A program made the position numbers and the translations under genes. 64,000 bases of DNA from Ecdyonurus torrentis (Eukaryota; Arthropoda; Insecta; Ephemeroptera; Heptageniidae): the NCBI GenBank assembly GCA_949318235.1, contig OX439127.1:6658534-6722533 (forward strand). The letters are read 5' to 3'. Shown one piece after another: positions 40,031-53,662 of the stretch (positions are counted from its first letter, which is position 1; each line of letters starts with the position of its first letter). Under the pieces are notes generated by a model. It had not been told where the DNA came from and did no database searches. It saw nothing but the letters and a program-made list of their open reading frames with translations.

Positions 40031-40598
40031 TATATATAAATGTATATTTGGACAAACAGAGAAAAAATTCACATAATGTAAAATAACAAAAATGAAAAAT
40101 TTGAACAGAATATAAGAAAACAAAAAATTAAATAAATAAATGAATGAATAAATAAATAAAAGTTATTTACAATTATTTACAATTTCATTTTATTTTATTA
40201 ATGTATTAAATTATTGTATTAACTATAGATAAAAACAATTAGAGTATAAAAATTAATAAATATAATGTATTGTACATATTAAGTAACTCTTTATAGTACA
40301 AAACAATAACTTGTTTAGAAAAAGTTTTATGAGGAACCCGTCAGTATAAACGTAATATCTTTAGCGGTATATAGTTTGCTCTTTAAACTTATAGTATATA
40401 TATGTATCTGACGAATTTATTATAAAAAAAATCCTAAATAGTAACTCTGCTATATCAGCTTCTCAGTTTCAAATTTTTTTGAGGAAATATTGAGTTGAGA
40501 TAAATAAATAAATAACAGGAAAAAAATTAGAAGAAATAAGTTTATAATAATAGAAATAATAATCGAAGATTGTGTGCGTGTGTAAGAGAGAGTGAGAT

Positions 40599-40600
<2 letters not shown>

Positions 40601-40654
<54 letters not shown>
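40601..40654. repeat. (GA)n in unit B opening block
   Basis: GA run at the same unit position as 47319-47372, 50691-50747, 52229-52302 and 56017-56032. Confidence 0.9.
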
Positions 40655-40662
<8 letters not shown>

Positions 40663-41618
40663 TGCAATCAATGCATTAGTTAAATTTCTGCCTATATGTT
40701 AAAATAATCAAATGAGTTTTAAGAAAGGTATTTCATTTTATTCTTCATGACATTTAAAATACAACAAAATGAAAAGGATATGAATGTAGAAAAATTTTAC
40801 CATATTTTAACTTAAAAATTTTTTTTCCTCATGATTAACAAAAAATTTTTTGGTATTGGCCACTAGTTCTCAAATGCATGTTATAGAACATTTGTCATCT
40901 ATGCAGTACCAAGGCTGAATCTGTGATATTCAAGAACACTTTTACGAGCGCAATTATAGTTTCTTTTTAGTTTATATATATATATACTCACTGTCAGTAA
41001 CGGTGATAAGTAAACACAGTCATAAGTATATCTACTGTTTCACATTTCAATATATTTCATGGAATCGGATTAACAGGTTTCTAAACAATTGCAGCAGCAA
41101 CAACTAAAAATGCGTTTCTCCCCATGAGCGTATTGTTTAATTAGAAGACCCTTAAATTTTCCATTGTAGAAAAATGATTGAACAATCAACATTTCCTAAT
41201 CAATTTTTAGGATCTGCTTTTCAGACTGCCGTCACACCAAGATTTTACATCTACGTAAGGAGTAAAATACATTGTGTAAAAATAGTTTTCAACTTATACA
41301 TCAAAATACTTATAGTTGATAGATGTGTACACTTTTTATTACTCCAGATCTAGATAGATATTATGTATTTAAATATTCATGTTGTATTATTATTATAATT
41401 ATATTGTATATATTATTATTTCTGCTACCATGACGTAATTATGAAGCACAAATTACGTAATTTATAATTTCCATGTGCATATTGTAAATGATGACCACAA
41501 TAATAATAAGAAAATATATTTATGTGTATACGTTGCTTCTGCAAGCTTATGTGCGCCTGTTCAAAGTGAAGCAGCAAGCAAGCAAGCCAGCCAGCAACCG
41601 GCCTTATCATTTGTCTGA

Positions 41619-41649
<31 letters not shown>

Positions 41650-41689
41650 TCTCTCTCTTGTGCAATGCAAGATCTTAGTAAGTCAATGT

Positions 41690-41760
41690 CCTACTGAGAA
41701 TATCAGATCAAATGCGTGCTACAATTGTGGTGCACATTTGACCTTATATTCTCACTTACT
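41690..41760 (+). other. Conserved foldback in unit B
   Basis: Same structure as in unit A; ACTGAGAATATCAGATCAAA faces TTTGACCTTATATTCTCACT. About 21 of 27 stem positions pair, and the stem near the loop reads GCGTGC/GTGCAC. Confidence 0.6.
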
Positions 41761-41849
41761 GTATAAGATACTGTGCTTGCTGCTTTTTGTAAAAAAAATG
41801 TATGCTTTGAGTGATGCTAATAAAATACTGAGCTGCTATGGTCTTACAT

Positions 41850-41985
41850 ACATTCCATGACGACTTACAGTATTCGAGAGGTGTATGATGGATGCGATTG
41901 CAACGTCAAGCTTTCTAATAGTTTCCATGGTTTCTCTAGACAAATGCCGGGCTGTGTAATTAGGCTGTTGTCGGCCTACATTAGC
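41850..41985 (-). repeat. Family S repeat (unit B, internal)
   Basis: Near-identical to the unit A internal copy, with a few substitutions (GTATTCGAGAGGTGTATGAT). Confidence 0.7.
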
Positions 41986-42990
41986 AGTTTCCATTGTACC
42001 TGTAGATCAGACATCGTCTTGACGACAATATGGAGAAGGTCTAGCACGGTAAGACAATATGGCAAAAAAAAAAAAGCTTTTAACTATTTTAAGTTTTAAT
42101 ATTTATTTTTGAATCTTTTATTTAACCATCATTTATGCTTTAATGACAGAATTGTGGCTTAATTTAAGTAAATTATTCTGTTTGTTCACAAAGACAAAAG
42201 TGTAATTATGTATTATGTCACATTTAATATAACTTAATATTTACTCGATTATAATTATATTTTTAACATTTAAATTTAGCACATGTTTTCTTATAATATA
42301 ACAAATTTCATTATATTAGAATAGTTTTGTCAAAAGAATATTATTGTAAAATTTGCTACATTCTTTAATAATACAGTTTGCTTCCTCTATTGCTAAAGTA
42401 TGACATCACAAGCATGTGTGTACAGAAAGCATAAGTAATCAAACAGAACATAGTTTCTCTTTTTCTCATTCTTTCTTTTCTATCTATGCTGAGCGTGGAG
42501 CATGCGTGTGCGTGGATCTCCTCCCAGCAATAAAGTAAACCTCTTGTTGAATTATGTCCTTCTAATATATTTCGCAGTAATATTCATTCATTCATTCATT
42601 TATTCATTTAGTAATTTATTCAATAATTTTAAAGATTGACGGCATCACTCAATAACATGAATCGTATAGGAAAATGATTCATTTTGCCAGCGTAGAAACA
42701 TTAACGTAAGCAATATCTTTAAGAGTATTGATAATTGATGTTGTTAAAAGCTTAATTTAGTGTATGTCAAGTATATGAGAAAAGTACTAATAATCTAATA
42801 AAACACAACTAACCAATGTCTCAAAGAATTAGCTAAATAGAAGTTTGTCCTAAGCTGAGTAATGGTATTCATTACTCTAGTATGGCGTCGCAACATATTA
42901 AATATGACGTTAGTGCTTACACTTTGTACAGTATGTTATGTACATACTGTTAACGTTTATCAATTGTTTTCTAGGTGAAGTGACATAATA

Positions 42991-43452
42991 ATGGTAACCC
43001 ACTTTGGAATTAGGGTAGATAATATTCACCTAATCTGTATTTTCACTCATTCGAAAATACCGCGAATAAAATGCGCAGCATGGAATTTTCCATAATTATA
43101 TACTGCACTTGCAATAAGTGATGTGATGAGGTGAGCTCGACGGGACAGGCAGTTAAGTCCAGGTGCCCATGTAATGCACCTGCGCTGCGCCTCTTTGTAA
43201 TTTGGGTGATTTTAAAATAAATCTGTGACAGGTTAACTTGTAATCTTTTTATTTAAATAACACCCCCTCCCATTATGAGTTTAATGTCTAGTGAATCTAG
43301 CTTTCGTATTTTAGAGCATACTACGCCCCACGTCCGACGTTCACGTGAGCCGGCTACTTGACGAGGCGGCGGCGGTGGTGGCTGATACAGTGGCTGGCTG
43401 GAGAGCAGGAGAGGAGCCCACTCACGCACGCAGGCGCTCTATAGTAAAGGCT
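42991..43452. mobile_element. Unit B-specific 462-bp insertion with 8-bp duplication
   Basis: Absent from the same position in units A and F. Flanked by ACATAATA at 42983-42990 and 43453-43460. The right third is strikingly GC-rich (GCCGGCTACTTGACGAGG and a GGCGG run). No clear terminal inverted repeat or reading frame. Possibly a transposon or a retroposed sequence. Confidence 0.7.
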
Positions 43453-44785
43453 ACATAATATAACATTAATGGTGGTTAAATTTGAATAAAAATGCAAGAG
43501 AAACCACACCTTAAACGGAAAACATAAATTTAAGAAATTATTACTTAATAACACATTAGACATTACATAATTTAATGAAAAATAGAAAATAATATATAAA
43601 CACTAAAAATTGAACAAATTCAGACAAAAATACAAATATTGGACTAGAAACGCCCTTGCATATGCATGTTTTAAAGCTATTTTGAGCAATCTAGAGTAGG
43701 ATCCATAATAGTAAGAAAGTTTTTTTTTTAACAAAAGAGGAATATTTTTGTCATTCTGAGAGCCGCACAAAATGATGTTTCAAATTTGCGTCACTGAAAT
43801 AATTTCTAAAAAAGTCGGGGACTGAAAATAAGTAAGTATGAAATTGCAAGAAAATTACGATTAAATACTTGAAATTGTTTTTTTCATACTTTTGTTTTGT
43901 TAATACAAAAGTTTTAAAGTTCTAACTTCGCACCACTGAAGATTTTCTTGTATTTTTGGCTAAAATTTCAAAACCACATGTCATATAATGCATACATATA
44001 GAGTAATTACTGTTGAACCATTCATTTTTATAATTTGAAAGACATTTGATGAGAGACGCTAGTACAACTTGCTAGTGTTCTTAGTTATCACTTAATTATA
44101 TGAAAAATTACGTGTAAAAGTAACGTGAGTGTCGAGCTATAAATAATAATAATAATAAAAACAAATAGACTAGACTAGCAGTTTCATAATGTTTAATGAT
44201 TTATCTCAGTACGCTAAATTACATGTGTAACTGTGCTTGTAATTAGTGATCTATTTATTGAGTTTATTTTATAATTAACTACTATATGAGAAACAATGAC
44301 AAAGCTGAATAAATAGACATAGACATATATAACAGAAATTGAGATGACTTTCAATTACATTTAGTTTATTTGCCAAAAAAAATAATAATAACAAAAAACT
44401 AAAAAAAAGACTACATGATTTAAGATAAAGAAACAAATTCAAGAAACAATTAAAAACTTTTTAACACTATTTTTTAAATACTTGCTTACGTATATGCAAA
44501 AGAGATTATTGTTATATAATTGTTATTATTATTATTATTCTCTTTACATTTATAATAATGTGTGCCATTCATGTTAAGAAAAGAACCAGATCAAATTATG
44601 TTTAAAATAGTCGTAAAATCATTTTTATTAAATAAACAATATTATTAAGTCGATAAGTTTATTAATGACTTAGTAAGTAGTCATCTAAATTAAATATTTT
44701 CTTTGCGTATTGTTTTATTTTTAAATTGTTTAATTGTCTTTGTATATATGTTTCACTATCATTTCTATTTGCTTATTTTTTATTT

Positions 44786-45127
44786 TTAAAAGAATAAACC
44801 AGAGAAAAATATAAGCATTTATATCACAAAGTATTTGATGGGATTTACATAAATAACATTAGTTTGTCTCTATACACAACAGTGCCCCACAGCAGTTATC
44901 AGAAATTTCAATTCATGCAACGCCCACAACATTTTCATACTAATTTTTGCATGATTCTGACGTCATAAACGTGAACTTTCACGCAAATTGCATACTTTAC
45001 AGTGTTTTTATGCTCTCTCGTGGGGCTACATTAACATTCTGGTAAAAATTGTCACCGGTTCTAAATATTCTTTTTCGTGTTTATTAAATGTAAAGCACAT
45101 GTTGTTTTATGTGGACAATTGCTTTAA
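44786..45127. mobile_element. TTAA-flanked MITE, family 5 (unit B copy)
   Basis: TTAA at both ends and the interior of the family. Equivalent position to the unit A and F copies, hence duplicated with the unit rather than independently inserted. Confidence 0.75.
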
Positions 45128-46154
45128 GTAATAACCTTGACATATGCATATTTTTATGTTCTTTTTGTGTAGGATGAAAGAAATGGATAAACAATTTGGA
45201 ATTAAGGTCACTTTCGAGTATTTTTCTGGTAATAAAAGTGACTACTTGATTTAAAATTTAAAACAAAGAAAAAACTTCAAGTTTCTTCTTTTCCAAAATT
45301 CAATAATTTCTGTAGTTTTTAAGACACATAATACAGATCGAAGCCACCTTCAAGTAACTTTGCAACAACAACAAAAGTGCCTACGTGACTTTAAACAGTG
45401 TACGTCTATCACTACTCCACGTGGAATTCAAAATACATAAAGTCTATTATTTGCACTATATGTAGCAAGAATAAGCCTAATTGGGCACTGGAAGACAAAC
45501 ATAACATTCCAACCAATAAAAAATTGCTTACAAAATTAAACATTAATTTTAATTTGTAATAATAGATTTTGTAAATTCTTAGAATTTTTCAATTACTTAC
45601 ATTCCCAGACATTGCAGAGTCATTAACATGGTTTTAATTAATTTCCATTCAGGACATAATATATACATCATCGTAAAAATCATAGAGTGAAATAAAACAG
45701 GTTGTGAAATGATCATTATTTTGTATACACAAACAGGATGCAAAACATATTTAATTACTATTTTATATTTTATTTTAAGTTTTTTATTTTTAATAAGTCT
45801 TTATTAAATAACTTTAGTAAATGTTTAGTACAATTAATGAAGTAAATTAGAATATGAAGTAATTAGGAATTAAAATAAAAAATAACTAAGATATATTTAA
45901 ATTTGACAATATACAGACAACTAGATCTGATATTAAGGTATATAATTTTACATTTAACAGGAAAAACAAAAGCTGTTAGTTTATTAGTTCAGAAAAAGAA
46001 AAAAAATCAAATTATGCTACTTCTACTTCAAGACTTTATTTATTATTAGTATTTTTTTGTTTTGCTTGCTATATTGTGTTATTGTACTACACTAATCCCA
46101 ATCAAAACATTGTCTTATCGACAGATAAAGACTTTCCAAACAATAAAAAAACAG

Positions 46155-46292
46155 ATCACCCGGGTAGACCATGGCCTAAATACACAGCCCTGCATTCTCC
46201 ACGACAGCTTAGAGAAACCGTGGAAACGTCTACACAAGCTAATTGGTGCATTCATATCGATCATGCACCTCCTGACCTGAAAGCTGTGTGAA
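46155..46292 (+). repeat. Family S repeat (unit B, distal, opposite orientation)
   Basis: ACACAGCCCTGCATTCTCCA, CTTAGAGAAACCGTGGAAAC and CATGCACCTCCTGACC. The equivalent of the 39590 copy, without the adjacent microsatellite. Confidence 0.7.
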
Positions 46293-46621
46293 TCTTATTT
46301 CAATTACAAAATTGTTCTGTAAATTGATCTGAGAAATATATATAATTAAGTATATAAACGTATATTTGGACATTTTTGATGAATGAATGAACACGAAGCA
46401 ATTTTGTATTTAGGCCGACTATTAAGCAATTTTTTTAAATGCTCCTCTGTTTCTTTCAACTTTTGTTTTCAAACAGAGGAAAAAATCACAAAATGTAAAA
46501 TAACAAAAATGCAAAATATGAACAGAGTATAAGAAAGTTTAAAATTTAGTAAGTAAATAAATAAATAAAAGCTTTTTACAAATATTTACAATTTTATTTT
46601 TATTTTTTTTATCTATTCAAT

Positions 46622-46961
46622 TTAAGCCATAGACCACATAAAAAACATGTGCTTTTCAATGAATAAACACGAAATGGGATCTCCAAAACTGATTACAATT
46701 TTTACCAAAATGTTAATGAAGCCCCACGAGAGAGCGTGAAAAAACTGTAAAGTATGCAATTTGTGTTAAAGTCATGTTTATGACGTCAGAAACATGCAAA
46801 AATTAGTATGAAAATGCTGTGCGGGTTGCATAAATCGAGTTTTCTGATCACTGCTACGGGGCTACTGTTGGGTTTGAAGACAAACTAATGTTATTTATGT
46901 AAATCCCATCAAGTATTTTGTAATATAAAGGCTAATGTTTTTCGCTGGTCTATTCCTTTAA
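46622..46961. mobile_element. TTAA-flanked MITE, family 5 (inverted copy)
   Basis: Begins TTAAGCCATAGACC and ends GGTCTATTCCTTTAA, i.e. reverse orientation relative to the other copies. An independent insertion near the end of unit B. Confidence 0.78.
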
Positions 46962-47342
46962 AGTATAAACTAATACAATTAATGTATTAAACTAATGTAA
47001 TGTCTATATTAGGTAACTCTTTATTACAAAATATAAAAACTTGTTCCAAAAAAGTTTAAGAGTAACCCGTTAGTATAAATGTAATTTCTTTAGCGGTAAA
47101 TATTTTACTCTTTAAACTATAAAATATGTATAAAAATATGTATGTAATAAATTCATTGTAAAAAAAAGGTCTAAATAGTAACTCTCCTATATCAGCTTCT
47201 CAGTTTCAAATTTTTGTGACCAAATATTGAGTTTGAGATAAATAAATAACAGAAAAAAAATAAAAAGAAATAAGCTGATAAAAATAGAAAAAATGAGTGA
47301 AGATTGTATGTGCCTGTGTAAGAGAGAGAGAGAGATAGAGAA

Positions 47343-47376
<34 letters not shown>

Positions 47377-48104
47377 GAGTTTTTAAAAAGGTATTTCATT
47401 TTATTTCATATGACATTTAAAATACAAAACCATGAAATTGATATATGAATGTAAGAACACGATTTTTTAAGTTATTTTTTTAGGTATTGGCCACAAGTTT
47501 TCAAATACATGTTAAAATATTTATCATCAATGCAGTTTAAGGCTGAATCTGTGATATTCAAGACCTGTTTTACGAGCGCAATTATAGCATATTTTTTGGT
47601 TTAAATATATATATATATATATACTCACTGTCAGTAACGGTAATAAGTAAACACAGTCATAAGTATGTCTAGTTTTTCCATTTCAATATATTTCATGAAA
47701 TCGGAGCAACAGAGTTTTCTGAACATTTGCAGCCGCAACCACTAAAAATTCGTTTCTCCCCAAGAGCGTATTGTTTAATTAGGGGACCTTTAAATTTTCC
47801 ATTGTATTAAACAGATTGAAAACTTTACACATGTACTAAAACAAAAGACTTTTTCCAAGCAATCAACATTTCCTAATCAATTTTTTGGATCTGCTTTTCA
47901 GACTGCCGTCACACAAAGAATACACATCAAGCACACACGTGAAGAACAAATTACGTAATTTATACTTTTTATGTGCATATTGTAAATAATGATGACAATA
48001 ACAAATAAGAAATAGATTTATACGTAGCTTCTGCAAGATTATGTGCGCCTGATCAAAGTGAAGCAGCAAGCAAGCCAGCCAGCAAGAAACCGGCCTTCTC
48101 TCGT

Positions 48105-48142
48105 GTCTGATCTCTCTATCTCTCTCTCCCTCTCTCTCCCTG

Positions 48143-48230
<88 letters not shown>

Positions 48231-48256
48231 GCTCTTTCTCTCTCTCTGTCTCTCTA
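48105..48256. repeat. (CT)n microsatellite, unit C
   Basis: Long CT run with CCCT, TTCT and CTGT interruptions. Confidence 0.95.
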
Positions 48257-48389
48257 AAAAATAATTACATAAAGAACTACATAACACAACATGAAATGTT
48301 GTATCTGCAGTTATCACGAGAGTGTAAATTGTCCCATCTTCTGCTGTTAACTATATACTAACTAAGTTATTATCATATTTATTATTATT

Positions 48390-49335
48390 AATAAACACAT
48401 TTTTTTTTATATAATAAAAATAAAAGTAAATACATAAGTCCCACCAAGACAATGAAGTCTTATCGGTGGGTGCTTAATCAACATAATATAAAAAATTGTT
48501 AGTAAGCATAAACCATATTACAACAGTACATAAAAACAAAATCAGCACATTTCATTTCTTTTTTTTTCTTTTTTTTTTTATTATTTTTTTTGTATTATAT
48601 ATATTTTTATTATTATTATTTAATTATTATTATTATTTTTTATCAATTAGAAAAAACAACACAATTATAACCTATATACATTTATACGATCTTTTTACAT
48701 TTTCTTTTATTTCTTTTTTACCCTTCGAATCCTTGATATATTTAGGTAGAGCATTACAAATAAGCGGTAGTTGAACACTCATTGTCCGCTCTTTGTATCT
48801 ATTTTTAAATTTAGGTAGAACAACCGGCTCTAAAAGCTGTTGTCTTCGTATTATGAGAATGAGATCTTTTTTCAAGATTTACAATAGTATTAAACTAATC
48901 AACTAAAATAACAGATTTTGCGAGATTTTTTAGTGGAACTATATTGAAATGCTTAAAATATTTAACATCATCATCGTATTTGATTCCAAACTTTAACAAT
49001 TTTAGAATTCTTATCTGTAGTTTTTGCAATCTAGTCATTGACGCTGAAGAGCTTAAGCCCCATGCTTTAATGCCATATAACAATATTGAGTGTACCAATG
49101 CAAAATAAGTAGTATTTATATTTTTTGAGAACATGAATTTTTTAAGTAAATAAAAATTTTTTAAAGCAAATCTCAATCTAGCCACTAACATATCAATATG
49201 AACATCAAATTTAAAATACTTGTCTACTATTACGCCTAAATATTTATACTGATCCACACATATATGATATCTGATCTTATTTATAATCATTTTAGTGTTA
49301 TTTATAAGTGATATTTTTCTATTAAAAAAATCTTA
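48390..49335 (-). pseudogene. LINE fragment, C-terminal reverse transcriptase region and 3' UTR
   Basis: Minus-strand translation gives VDQYKYLGVIVDKYFKFDVH, then LVHSILLYGIKAWGL and LQKLQIRILKLLKF, the region downstream of the RT catalytic core in CR1/Jockey-type LINEs. A TAG stop follows VILVD, where the sister copy at 56.9-58.1 kb has Glu, and a frameshift follows near HNT. The 3' UTR carries a stem-loop at 48440-48470 shared with the sister copy. The fragment lies within tandem unit C. It is a short 5'-truncated relic with no catalytic domain. Confidence 0.85.
48440..48470 (-). other. LINE 3' UTR stem-loop
   Basis: CCACC-AAGAC and GTCTT-GGTGG pair around a six-base loop with a small bulge. 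An identical structure occurs at 56638-56668 at the same distance from the end of the related LINE. 3' hairpins are known recognition features of several LINE clades; that role is inferred here. Confidence 0.6.
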
Positions 49336-49689
49336 AATAATATACAGTTCAAACTGTTGAACAAATTTGAGAGGTTGGTTCCCTAATTTTGCCTAATAAA
49401 AAGACGACATAAATTAAAATTATGCATAGAAATGCGTCATAAATTACGTAATTTATTCTGTCTGTCCACGGAGACAAAAACATAATTAAATATGTCACAT
49501 TTTACGTAACATAATGTAGAAGTAGACTCGATTATGCTACACTCGTCTTCTATTGTTAAAATAATACATTACAATCGTGAGTATACATAGTAAGCAATAT
49601 AAACGAAAAAAAACCGAATTATAGCTCTGCTGTGTTTTTGCATATGATTAATGAGGCCTTCCCGTCCATATAATAGGGGTTTTACGGTT

Positions 49690-49785
49690 TCTCGAGGTTA
49701 TCTTCCAAAATTAACATTGATATATTTAGGTATATTAGGATATTAAGCAAGTTTTTTGTTCAAGGTGTTCTACGCCTTTATTATC
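49690..49785. mobile_element. Family 6 MITE, end fragment
   Basis: ATTAGGATATTAAGCAAGTT followed by TTTTGTTCAAGGTGTTCTACGCC is the right terminus of family 6. Only about 90 bp are recognisable. Confidence 0.5.
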
Positions 49786-50104
49786 TTATAAAAAAAAGCA
49801 TTTTTAGTAAAGTTCTGTGCAAAAATAATATAATATCTTATAAAGATATAAAGCAATTATTGTTAAAGTTCTGTGCTAAAAGGTCTTTGTTTTAAATTCA
49901 AATTTTCATTACTCATATTCCTTTCATCTCTCAATCACATAATGCTTTCGTGACAAAATTGCAAAAAAAAACAAAAAAAAAATGCAATGTATAAATTTAT
50001 AGTTTATATTAGCAAAATTTTAGCTTTAATATACAGAAGCTGAGACAAATGTAGAGAAGAGTCAGGTGACTAAGAGTATAGAGTAATGTTGCGGTAGAGA
50101 GAGT

Positions 50105-50136
<32 letters not shown>

Positions 50137-50178
50137 GAGAGAGAGAGCTAGAGAGAGAGGGATAGAGAGAGAGAGAGA

Positions 50179-50332
50179 AAGTGAAGTAAAGAGATCGTAA
50201 CCTTTGCGTGCATGAGTGGTGCTCTGACAGTGTATATCACAACAATTAAAAGAGGAGAGCAAGACATGATACAATACCACAGTAAAGACCTAGAAAAAGA
50301 GTTCATCCTAGGACTCTATACCACAGTCACTA
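50179..50332. repeat. 155-bp repeat closing unit C
   Basis: AGATCGTAACCTTTGCGTGC ... TCCTAGGACTCTATACCACA; nearly identical to 51383-51537. Confidence 0.85.
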
Positions 50333-50683
50333 TAAATGATATAAATGATATCAGACACCGAATATTAAAATATTAAGAAACATATTAGTACAAAACAGAA
50401 CTTGTTTTGAAAAACTTTAAGAGTAACCCGTTAGTATAAACGTAATTTCTTTAGCGGTAAATAAGTTACTCTTTAAACTTGTCTTATAGTATAAATATGT
50501 ATACAACAATTTTTTTATTAAAAAGTTTTTAATAGTAACTCTGCTATATCAGCTTCTCAGTTTCAAATTTTTGTGAGCAAATATTGAGTTGAGATAAATA
50601 AATAAATAACAGAAAAAAATAAGAAGAAATAAGGTGATAAAAATAAAAAAATTGAGTGAAAATTGTGTGCATGTTTAAGAGAA

Positions 50684-50732
<49 letters not shown>

Positions 50733-51306
50733 GAGATTGAGAGAGACCATGCATTCAATGCAATCGTTAAATTTCTGCCTATATGTTAAAATAATCAAAT
50801 GAATTTCAAAAAGGTATTTCATTTTATTCCACATGACATTTAAAATACAACAACATGAATATGATTTGAATGTAAGAACACAATATTTTAACTTATAAAA
50901 GTTGTTTCCTTATTGATAAACAATAAAGAAAATAGGTGTTGGCCACAAGTTTTTAAATGCATGTTAGAATATTTGTCATCTATGCAGTACTAAGACTTCT
51001 AAGGTTCAATCTGTGATATTCATGAACACTTGCAAAGCGCAAATATAATATTTTTATTATTTTTAAATTAATATAATACGAATATACTCACTCTCAGTAA
51101 CGGTGATATGTAAACACAGTCATGTCATAAGTATGTATAGTGTTTCTCATTTTAATATATTTCATGGCATCGGACCAACGGATTTCTAAACAATTGCAAA
51201 AAAAAAAAAAATTACAAGCAATAAACATTTCTTATCAATTTTAAGATATGCTTTGCAGACTGCCTTCACACCAAGAATGAAGGAGCAAGCAAGCCAGCCA
51301 GCAAGT

Positions 51307-51362
51307 AGGGATCGGCGATATATATCGATATATCGGACTACTCGAAGCATTTTACCGATTGA
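51307..51362. mobile_element. hAT-like MITE, family 4, truncated
   Basis: TAGGGATCGGCGATATATAT follows CCAGCAAG exactly as in the full copy at 53663, but the element breaks off after about 55 bp. Same insertion site in another tandem unit, so it is the same event inherited by duplication. Confidence 0.8.
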
Positions 51363-51382
51363 AGGGAGAGGGAGAGAGAGAG

Positions 51383-51537
51383 AAAGTGAAGTGTAGAGAT
51401 CGTAACCTTTGCGTGCATGAGTGGTGCTCTTACAGTGTATATCACAACAATTAAAAGAGGAGAGCAAGACATGATGCAATACCACAGTAGAGACCTAGAA
51501 GTAGAGTCCATCCTAGGACTCTATACCACAGTCACTT
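51383..51537. repeat. 155-bp repeat closing unit D
   Basis: Partner of 50179-50332. Spacing of about 1.2 kb matches the length of unit D between the two. Confidence 0.85.
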
Positions 51538-52225
51538 ATATGAACTACTGTATAAGCTACTGAGATGCAAATTACTTTTTTACATTTTGTTTTACTTTAA
51601 AAACCAAATAACTTTTCATTATAAAATCATAAAATTGGGAACATAAAACATTTTTATAATTTATTTTTAGTATAATGATATTTAAAAAGATTCAAATAGC
51701 AATAAATGTAATAATGTGGATGACAACTTTTTATGAAATATTTAAATGACAATCAGGAAATCAAATAACAAAGTAGAAAATATGACAAAATATTAATGAA
51801 ATGAAGTAACACAAGAATTTTCTAGTATAGTAATATATAGTATAATAATAAGTAGTAATATGATTGAAAACAGTTTTTGAAGAAAAAATTTATACATATT
51901 GTCCATATATACAAGGTAAATAAAAAATAACAGACACCAAATATTAAAATATAAAGTAACTCTTTAGTACAAAACAATAAATTGTTTGGAAAAGGTTTAA
52001 GAGTAACCCGTAAGTATAAACGTTAATTTTTAGCGGTAAATAGGTTACTCTTTAAACTTATAGTATAAATATGTATCTAACGAATTTATTATTAAAAAAT
52101 TTTTATATAGTAACTCTACTATATCAGCTTCTCAGTTTCAAATTTTTGTGAGGAAATATTAAGTTGAGATAAATAAATAAAAAAAATTATTAAAATAGAA
52201 AAAATGAGTGATGAATGTGTGCATG

Positions 52226-52269
<44 letters not shown>

Positions 52270-52270
52270 A

Positions 52271-52304
<34 letters not shown>

Positions 52305-53662
52305 CCATGCAATCAATGCATTCGTTAAATTTCTGCCTATATGTTAAAATAATCAAATGAATTTCAAAAAAAGTATTTCATTTTATTCCACATGACATTT
52401 AAAATACAACGACATGAATATGATATGAATGTAAGAACACAATATGTTAACTTATAAAAGTTGTTTCCTTATTGATAAACAATAAAAAAATTAGGTATTG
52501 GCCACAAGTTTTCAAATGCATGTTAGAATATTTGTTATCTACCAGTAAAAAGACTACTAAGGCTCAATCTGTAATATTTATGAACACTTGCAAACCGCAA
52601 TTTTAATATTTTTATAATTTTTAAATATATATAATAGAAACATACTCACTCCCAGTAACGGTGATAAGTAAACACAGTCATAAGTATGTATAGTGTTTCT
52701 CATTTAAATATATTACATGGCATCGGACCAACAGTTTTCTAAACAATTGCAGCAACAACAACAATACTTACAAGCAAACAACATTTCCTAATCAATTTTA
52801 AGATATGCTTTACAGACTGCCTCTACAGAGAGAATTCACATCTACGTGTGTAAAAATAGTTTTTAAACTTGTACATACTTCTTATAGTTCAGAATAAGAA
52901 TAAGAAGAATAAGAATCTCTATTGACCCAGGCAGTTCATAATAACAATCAAAGTTACAACAAGCATTGGTCTTGTCAAATAAAACGCAAATAATATAAAA
53001 AAAGAAGAAAATAAAGTATTATGATAATACTAACAATAACAACACTAAGAATACAAATAAAAAATGAATCACACAACTATATATGAGCTCTATTAAACGA
53101 TGTAACAAACATTATAATGAAGTTTGAGAAAATGTGTTATTATCTGTAAAATATTCCGATGTTGTATGGGTGGTGAACATCAATACATCAATTTTGTCTA
53201 TTTTTGAATTTTTATCAAAAAAAGATCCTAAAATATAGTATTCTTTATGAAGCAAAATTTTTTTAAGCAGATTTTTAGAAAGATTATCAATATTTACTTT
53301 TCTTAAGATAGAAGGCAAATTGTCATAAATTTTAGCAGTTAAAAAATATGGTCTTCTTTCATATTTTTAATCAGTTGATATATGTCTAGACTTGTTATTA
53401 CTCCAGATCTAGATAGATACTTTATATTTAAATATTCAAGTCGTTTTATTATTATTAATATTATAATGTTGCATATTATATTATTATTTCTGCTACTATG
53501 ACGTAATTATAAAGCACAAATTACGTAATTTATACTTTCCATGTGCATATTGCAAATAATGATGACAGTAACAAATAAAAAATAGATTTATGTGTATACG
53601 TTGCTTCTGCAAGCTTATGTGCGCCTGATCAAAGTGAAGCAGCAAGCAAGCCAGCCAGCAAG

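Larger units (their letters stand above)
40256..47000. repeat. Tandem unit B
   Basis: Starts at AAGTAACTCTTTATAG and repeats the unit A block order through the distal family S repeat. Most of the sequence aligns by eye to unit A. Unit-specific: a 462-bp insertion at 42991 and an inverted family 5 MITE at 46622. Confidence 0.8.
47001..50345. repeat. Tandem unit C, truncated
   Basis: Opens with TTAGGTAACTCTTTATTACA and follows the order through GCGCCTGATCAAAGTGAAGC and a long CT run (48105-48256). A LINE relic and unrelated sequence follow, closing with a block of about 155 bp (50179-50332) that also closes unit D. Confidence 0.7.
50346..51927. repeat. Tandem unit D, shortest
   Basis: Starts CAGACACCGAATATTAAAAT, as does unit E. 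It has the opening blocks, an internal deletion after the ATTGC(A)n stretch, the truncated family 4 MITE and the 155-bp closing block (51383-51537), then about 390 bp of AT-rich sequence. Confidence 0.7.
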
